From: Aristolochia californica
Taxonomy: Eukaryota > Streptophyta > Magnoliopsida > Piperales > Aristolochiaceae
Length of the DNA: 64,000 nucleotides
NCBI GenBank assembly: GCA_029961685.1
Contig: JARWKL010000013.1
Coordinates: 23,218,922 to 23,282,921 of the forward strand
Direction of reading: 5' to 3'
The position numbers were made by a program, and so were the translations under genes. Positions 57,451-64,000 of the stretch are shown here, piece after piece (position 1 is the stretch's first letter; each line of letters begins with the position of its first letter). The notes below the pieces were generated by a model. That model was given only the letters and a program-made list of their open reading frames with translations, did no database searches and was not told the DNA's origin.

Positions 57451-60400
57451 CTTGGGCAAAAGTAAGATAAAATTTCTGAAAAATGTGCATTAAATCTTTT
57501 TTTATTGTTCAACATAATGGTAGGTTAATTAAAAATTTTGGAGACCTATAATTCCTAGTTGAAAGATGTGTATATTTGAATTTTTGTAGTATAGGCATGA
57601 CTACATAGACAGTTGTTGACTCCATTCAAAGGGTCAACCTCCTCATTTTTGCAAGACTCTGTGAGTGAATGTGGTCAAGTCCTTTAAACTTTTTATTTCT
57701 TTTTCTCTTTTGCTTTGAGATGTAGTCATTTCCTTTTAATTCTAAAAATCATTTGTTTCTACATGTAGTTGTCTACTTTCCATTCTAGATGGAAATGTGG
57801 TCAACTCCTTTGCCTCTCTATTTCTTATAGTTCAACCCATTTTTACTTTTATCTTCATTTCTCCATCTAATATGGTTGACTCCTTGCAATCTAGTCGACT
57901 TCATTTGCCAATTTTACACATTGTGCCTCTTTTGGGCTAGTCATTCTTATGCTTAGGCGAATAATCTTCAATAAAAACTTGTCTCTCTTGTTCAGTCGTA
58001 TGATCATATTAGACCATTTAGACGTCATGCTGTCTAGTATGAGTTGTTTGCTTCCTTCTTTTTTGGGCCATTTGAATGGATATACTACCATAAATTTCTT
58101 TTGGCGCTATTTGAACTACAAGGTATGCTTAGTGGACATTATGCTTCAACTTCTTTTAATACTGTTGGAGTTGATAGGTGAATGGAAGATATGAGATTTT
58201 ATACATTTGTTGCCTAGAGCTTGCAAACATAACATCGATATCTAGTGAAAGGTATGGAGGTTGTTTTGAAATTGATAAGTGAAGTCAAATAAAAAATCCT
58301 ATGGGAGAATGTTAGTTGTGGAGGTATACATCTAGATCATAAGTTTCACGCAAAACATTATAGAATAGGTCATAGAATAGATAGAATGAGACTTAAAAAT
58401 GATCAAATTAAAGAAAATGAAAATGAATCATCTAAGATTCTCACACTATCCAAGTGAGAAGGTAAGGTCAACCACTTAGTAGAAGGAAACAATCGATAGT
58501 GGAGAAAGTAAACACCAAACAAAAGAAAAAGGCATTTCCCCATAAAAAAAACTTTTGGTTTTTTATGGACAATGATGAGATATTGGACACTTCCATAGTT
58601 ACACAAGAAACTATTGATCTAACAATTCTATAGAAATTTGATTTTTTTGTTCTATTTTTTAATTTTGCATGTTCTCTTTAGTATCAATTATAGTAACTAA
58701 ACATTATTATGGGGACGAGTTGATCCATGGTGCTATCACTTAATAGCTTGGTTGGGACTCTGGTAAACCCCCAATGCTCCATTTTTTAACATGATAAAGT
58801 GTATTTCTCTGACCAATTGATAGTTCAGCCATGTACCCTAGTTTGTCTCTAAGTTCAAAATCTTCTTTTATAAAAAATCTTAATCTTTTTATTTTTGTAT
58901 GTTATATTGTATGTAGAACCATATGTGCTCATTTTATCCAACATTAGTAGCAACCAACCAGATCGATAAACGATTGAATGCATTTCCTAATGTAAATTTT
59001 AACTTCTTTGTTTTCTTTTCTTTCAAATTTATATTCCTTTAAATTTGTTATTTCCTAGCTATGTATTTTAATCAGTAATTTAGAATTGTTTGTTCATTCT
59101 AATGAACTTAAGAATGACAGAGAGTAACTATAGAAATACCTAAGATCTCCTAAAATAACAACACAAGTTGGGTTTTTAATAAAGCAATAGTTGACAAAGT
59201 CTTTTAGATTAGATTTGGAGGCTTTCTATTTAGGAAACTCACATCTAGTTCATTATGTTGTAGATCGTTATCACATTAAATTGTTCATTGAATCATGTTC
59301 TTCTACATTTATTTATTTATTGTTAGTTACTCTTTGTCTTGTCTTTGCTTTGACAATGTCGCATTATTTTTTTATAAGAATTGAATGGGAATAAGATGAG
59401 AAGACTTCCATGATCAAGAAGAAGGCAATCATGTAAAAATATAATATGCCAAATTTTTCTTGTTATAAATAAAGAGCTTCTTAGTTATTGTTGTGTATAC
59501 GATGTAAAATTTAGTGGCAATGTATCTAATACTTTTTTTCAATATTGAAGTTTAATACATTTACAAGTATTTAGAAATTGAGTTTATATCACTCAAATTA
59601 CTATCGAAGTTTGGGTAGATCAATGTTGGTTTTGTCGACTTATTCATTTACCTTATTTAAAACATATATTTCCAAAATAATTTATCTCTTATTCCTTTAT
59701 TAGAAATCTATGTGACTCTTGTTTGTATTTAACACAGATGAGAACATATATATTCGGTAATATTTGACATGCAAAAAGAGATAACAAAAGACTAAAACTA
59801 GTGAACTTTCATGAAGATTCAATCATTTGATATGAAAAAAGCACAAGTTATTTTTATTCTTAAAGATTCAAGTATTTGACATAAAAAAAAATGCAAGTTA
59901 TTTGTGCCCTTAAAGTCTTTGATAAAAATAAGTGATTTTGTTTGTCTCACCAATCAACTTGTTTTTTTTTATAACAACATAATGACTTTTTGGTATATTA
60001 AAATTTAGAATTAGTTAACGGAAATAACATCAGAAATATTTCTATTGCAATAAATTGCTTTGCTCATTTGTCTGTTCTTACATTGGATCCATTTTCTATG
60101 AATAGACCATGTGTTATCTAGTAGGCTATAAAGTCTTCCTCCAAATGAAGAAATTCCCTGTTCTACTTTCTTAAAGAAAAGTGGTAGTTGCACATTTATT
60201 TATTCAACATGTCATTGGTGTCAAACTAATTCCATTCCACTTCATCCAATTGTAAGGGAGTTACAAACTAAAAGACATAGAACAATCTCTTTATTTGGTG
60301 GAATTTTGTTAATGGATTCTCTTTGAAGCATGTCCAACTTTTAAGAGAAACCATGAAGAGTTTTGTTTCAACTCCTCTTTCGTCAATGCTAGCCATAGAG

Positions 60401-61060
60401 ATCCTTTGGTAATTAAAAGAAAACAATATTGATTATACATTGTTGCACCACTGCAAATGCGTGATTCTGACTTTTTCTACAACCTCCATGAACCACTTCA
60501 TCTTCTGATTCATCCTTCAAATTGTAGCGACCAACTTAAATAAAAGCAAAGGACAATTGTACAATATTAAAAGTAAAGGAAAAATAAAAAAGAAATAGGA
60601 TACAAAATGAATTAATTAACTAGTGGGAATGAAAACCAATCTCCTATAGTTAAACTGGGTTAGTGTAAGAATCTAGCCTTGTTGCCTTCACTGTCAAGCA
60701 TGTTAGCCTATACAAAGACTTGGAAAGGTACAATGACTCTCTCACATGCCTGCATTGTTTTATTATTTTGTAACAGAAAGACTTAGAAAATTACCAATTA
60801 TCCAATGAAATTCATTATAATCTAACATAAGGAAAGCACAAGATGAACAAATTTAAAGGGAGTAATCACCTGAATAAAACAAATTAGCAGTAGGAGTATT
60901 AACAGAAACTATAGAGTTTTGTGGTTGCGCTTTACATATAGAAGATTGACACATCTTGGTGAAGCAAAGGGTGTGGAAGGAAGGAAACCAGAGAAACCGT
61001 TGATCAGAATTGCGAGCGAGAGAGGCCAAAAGAGCTTAATCTAAGTTAAGCCATTAAGGT
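57451..61060. other. AT-rich spacer without a supported gene
   Basis: Short ORFs only (up to 81 codons), none with recognisable motifs. A T/C-rich part is at 57680-57860. No LTR ends or RT motifs were seen. Confidence 0.5.
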
Positions 61061-61066
61061 TCGGTT

Positions 61067-61260
61067 AGGGCACTCTAAAAGTGAAAGTGAATTCACTTTC
61101 ACGAAGCAAAATGTTTTAGTGTGCGTTTTTATAGGGGGTGAAATTGAATTGCCTAGGTATTAAAGAGAGTTGGTAATATTACGGAGTGAATTCACTTTCA
61201 CTAAGCAAAATGTGCTAGTGTGCGTATTTTTACGGGGTGAAATAGCTTGCTTTTTTGTCT
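61067..61260. repeat. GTGAAAGTGAATTCACTTTC palindromic repeat, 99-bp period
   Basis: GTGAATTCACTTTCAC starts at 61087 and 61186. Each copy is followed by AAGCAAAATG and TAGTGTGCGT. The left edge GGTTAGGGCACTC resembles the ends at 41912 and 31389. Confidence 0.75.
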
Positions 61261-61429
61261 TACCTCGATCGCCAGGTGGGATTACACGCCAGCGTACATG
61301 TGGATGGTGAAGTTGCCTATTATGTCATTGTTCTAAATTTTTCTTCGACTGAGTCTGAAACTTGTGAAACACGGGGATAAAAGAAATTAGCCTTTGTTTT
61401 TCCTCCACAACTCAAACGTAGTTGGCTCT

Positions 61430-61627
61430 TGATCCCCCTCTCTTAGACCCTGCCCTAGCTCTGCCCAGCTCCTCTATCAACGAGAAACAGAAAGTCTCCT
61501 CTCAAGCTCAGTGTCCCTCCCACCATTCTCTCTTCCTCCCCTCCGCTCTCTATCACTGATCCTCACTGGCTTCCTTCATTCACACTGGAGCCTCCCTTGC
61601 CGAAATTCGTGTTTCACTGGTATCAAG
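61430..61627 (+). other. Possible 5' UTR exon of an unseen gene
   Basis: The sequence changes to CT-rich leader-like DNA (CTCCTCTCAAGCTCAG, CATTCTCTCTTCCTCCCCTC) and ends at a good splice donor, ATCAAG|GTACTTC, followed by a (CT)n run typical of plant leader introns. No start codon and no coding exon could be tied to it; a downstream candidate exon (from TTCTTTAG at 62514-62521) is weak. The copia relic at 62960 may have disrupted the gene. Confidence 0.3.
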
Positions 61628-62959
61628 GTACTTCTCTCTCTCTCTCTCTCTATCGTCTGTGCGGTTTAAATTTCTCGTTTTTGTTCACAAAATCAATTCC
61701 AATGAATATGCCCTATGTATTCTTGTCTGTTCGTTTTGGTTTCAATGATGTTAGGAGTAATTCCAATCTCGTGAAGCCCATGAAGTGGAACGAGTAGAGA
61801 GAACCAATCTCGTGGATGGAGGACTTCTATATAACCAATCCTTTAATTATTTAAGATTATTTTGGTCTTATTTTCATGTTCCCCAAATTTATAGCAAGGA
61901 GAAGTAATGATGCTTTCTTGAAATGAACGGAGACCATTCCAATGCTTGTGTCGGTTTTATAACGATGACAGTTGAAGTGAGTTGGTTCCACGTTGTATTA
62001 GTGTTGTGGAACATCCATCCTAAAATGGTTTCCGACAGTTGAGATTAGCTAAGCGGAGAGCTCATCAAAATACTGAAAGCAGAGAACAACCTAGCGGTGA
62101 CCTTACCCAGAAAAGCTAGAAAAAAGGAGTTGTGCTATCTTACTGCTTATGTGTTTGTTGTTATTTTACTCCATTTGGACTGCCACCATATTTTGATAGA
62201 GGGGTAATTTGGAATGCAAAATTTCTAGATCTAAGGCATGGAAAATATATTTAAAGTTTCATAGCTTTCAGAGCACTCAGCTGGTAGTTTTAATTTGCTC
62301 GCTCTAAAGAAACTGGTTTCTCTCTAACTTCCTAAACTCAACTTGTAGTTTAATTGTTCTTCCTTGGAATTTAATATCACACCAGCTTTACCTAAATGCT
62401 AATTTCAGTGCGTTTGGACATCTTTTTATTCCAATTATGAATTAAAGTCAGAACTTCTTAAGTTCATTTATTATTCTCCACATCTTGAAAGTTGATTTCT
62501 CAGCTCAACTTCATGTTCTTTAGCTTTTGCCCGAGGAGTCCTACTTTCATCCTTCCAAACCAGAGAGAAGTATAAGTTCCTCTTTTTGTCTTTTTTCTTT
62601 TCTATTAAGAAATGAGAGGATGCATTTGATCTTGCCCTTGCTGGGGCTTCTCTCCTGTCTGAGTAGCCCTCTAATGAAGCAAAATCCCAGTGCCATTTTC
62701 ATCGCAGACATTGGTTGTTTCATGAATTTTAGAGAGATTGAAGTTTGAGGACTAATTTCTCTTGTTGCTTGGGTGAAAAACTTTTTGTTTGAAGCATGAG
62801 TTTCAGTTGTAGCTTCTTAATATATGTGTTTCTTCCTCAAGAAGCCCAACAAGAAGGGATCATAATTGACTTCTGTAAAATAATGAAAAAGAAAAATAAG
62901 ATTTTTTGTTGAAGGCATGTAAAATAAGATTTTACTCTCATAAGTTTAGTTACAGTATG

Positions 62960-63490
62960 TGTCATTGCTTGATATTCTACTTTCAGCACTTGATCGAACT
63001 ACTATATTTTGTTTTTTACTTCACCAACTGATAAGATTACCTCCCACAAATACACATTAACCTGTAATAGATTTTCTGTCTAATTTCATGCCCGCATAAT
63101 CAGCATATGAATATCCTACAATGTTTAAGTGTCCATGTGGTTCATAGTGCAATCGTTTTGCCAGGATCTGCTTTTCAATACGTCAAAATTCTCTATGCTA
63201 CCTCAAGACACTCTTTTCTAGGAGTTCATAAACTGACTCTCCACTTCAACTGCAAATGATTTATCAGGCCTGGTAACTGTGGTATAAATTAATTGTCAAA
63301 CCAGTCTTTCATATGTAGTTTTATCACTAAGCATTGGACTATTGCCATCATGCAAACAAGAGTTCATTTCCATATGAGTGTCAACAGGTTTGGTACTCAA
63401 TAAACGATATTCACTCAACATATCAATTACATGTTTTCTTTGAGATAAAAATCATACCTTTTTTACTTCTTGCCACTTGTCTTCCCAAAT
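62960..63490 (-). pseudogene. Ty1/copia RT-RNase H relic
   Basis: Minus-strand frames show LLSTKPVDTHMEMN, YERLV, IYTTVTRPDKSFAVEV, then IVGYSYADYAG, KLDRKSIT, CVFVGGNLISW and SKKQNIVVRSSAES-like codons. These are the RT C-terminus and RNase H of a copia element, split by several stops and shifts. No ORF is long enough to reveal it in a simple scan. RT N-terminus, integrase and gag are absent. Confidence 0.75.
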
Positions 63491-63496
63491 CGTCTG

Positions 63497-64000
63497 TTCC
63501 GATACTGTGTAACATAATGAAAAGAAACAATTTTGGAAGAATAAAGTGAGAAAGAGAAGAAGAAGAAGAGAGAGGAGGAGAAGATGTTGAAGAAAACTGT
63601 CTGGTTAAGGAAAAGGTCGTCCCCTAACCACTTTACATTAGCTTGAAGTAATTACAAGAGAAAAGGACAGAAATGCCCCTACTTTTTAGCTATCTCTCTT
63701 AAAGCCACCAAACGGTAATAAAAAAAAGTAAAAATTACTTTGGGGAACACATCTAAGTCACCTTTGTGTATCTATAACTTCATGTTAGAAAATACATCCA
63801 CGGGTACTTGGGTCATTTTACCCTCTAAGGGTATTTTGGTCATTTCACCACCTCTGTGGATAAATTTCTTTATGTCATCTTATTCTGCATGTTAAGTTGT
63901 GTCACTGGCTAAATTTTCATGTACATAGGATATATAGTTAGGGAGATATAAGGAGAATAAGGTTTATTAAGTGTATAGGGGCATTTATGTAATTATCACC
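63497..64000 (-). repeat. Possible 5' LTR of the copia relic, with decayed primer site
   Basis: On the minus strand the sequence ends TTATGTTACA followed by CAGTATCGGAAC (63500-63511), a decayed TGGTATCAGAGC. Upstream is a pyrimidine-rich leader (CTTCTTCTTCTTC) as in other LTR ends here. The RT fragment starts only a few bases after the primer site, so the region between was deleted. The LTR start lies at or beyond the window edge. Confidence 0.45.

Overview
This is nuclear DNA of a flowering plant, probably a non-grass species. It is AT-rich, has spliced genes with GT-AG introns, and is dominated by nested, decayed LTR retrotransposons. The species cannot be fixed from the sequence alone. 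Two host genes are well supported. One is a complete granule-bound starch synthase I (GBSSI, waxy-type) gene on the + strand: 13 coding exons at 46623-49828, 612 aa, with a leader intron in the 5' UTR. The other is a small two-exon gene at 29104-29539 (74 aa, no function recognised).

Layout. 1-1295 is the 3' end of a + strand LTR element (P1) inserted into the RNase H of a minus-strand Ty1/copia element (A, 1296-7011). A itself sits inside an LTR of another family (B), whose remainder starts at 7012. 7690-8430 is another minus copia fragment. 8431-10857 is a complete ORF-less LTR element (B1). 10858-16107 holds two large LTR copies (family G) packed with GATCGATC-type motifs; one carries a solo LTR. 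17015-21847 is a head-to-tail array, LTR-internal-LTR-internal-LTR-internal-LTR, of a non-autonomous LTR element. 21848-22743 is a third G LTR on the minus strand. 22744-28570 shows no gene. 28.8-29.6 kb is the small gene. 30.69-31.04 kb is a Ty3/gypsy pol relic. 31984-40473 is a minus Ty1/copia element (C) with a second ORF-less element (B2, 32811-35320) inserted in its RNase H. 40565-41640 is a Harbinger-like TIR element with TTA flanks. 41912-43593 is bounded by a different inverted repeat and contains a LINE fragment. 45.1-49.9 kb is the GBSSI locus. About 50390-56392 is a third minus Ty1/copia element (D), the best preserved. 56393-64000 is repeat F, AT-rich DNA, a short palindromic repeat, a possible 5' UTR exon and a copia relic fused to its own leader.

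The host genes do not form a pathway. GBSSI makes amylose in plastids; the small gene has no visible link to it. The most unusual features are the tandem LTR array, with a 28-bp minisatellite rising 1-2-3-3 copies across its four LTRs, and a palindrome plus GGGTCAA-rich non-coding module found in three different retroelement types. The ORF-less B family also looks like a mosaic that shares its 3' half with P1. No CRISPR array, complete tRNA or rRNA gene was found.
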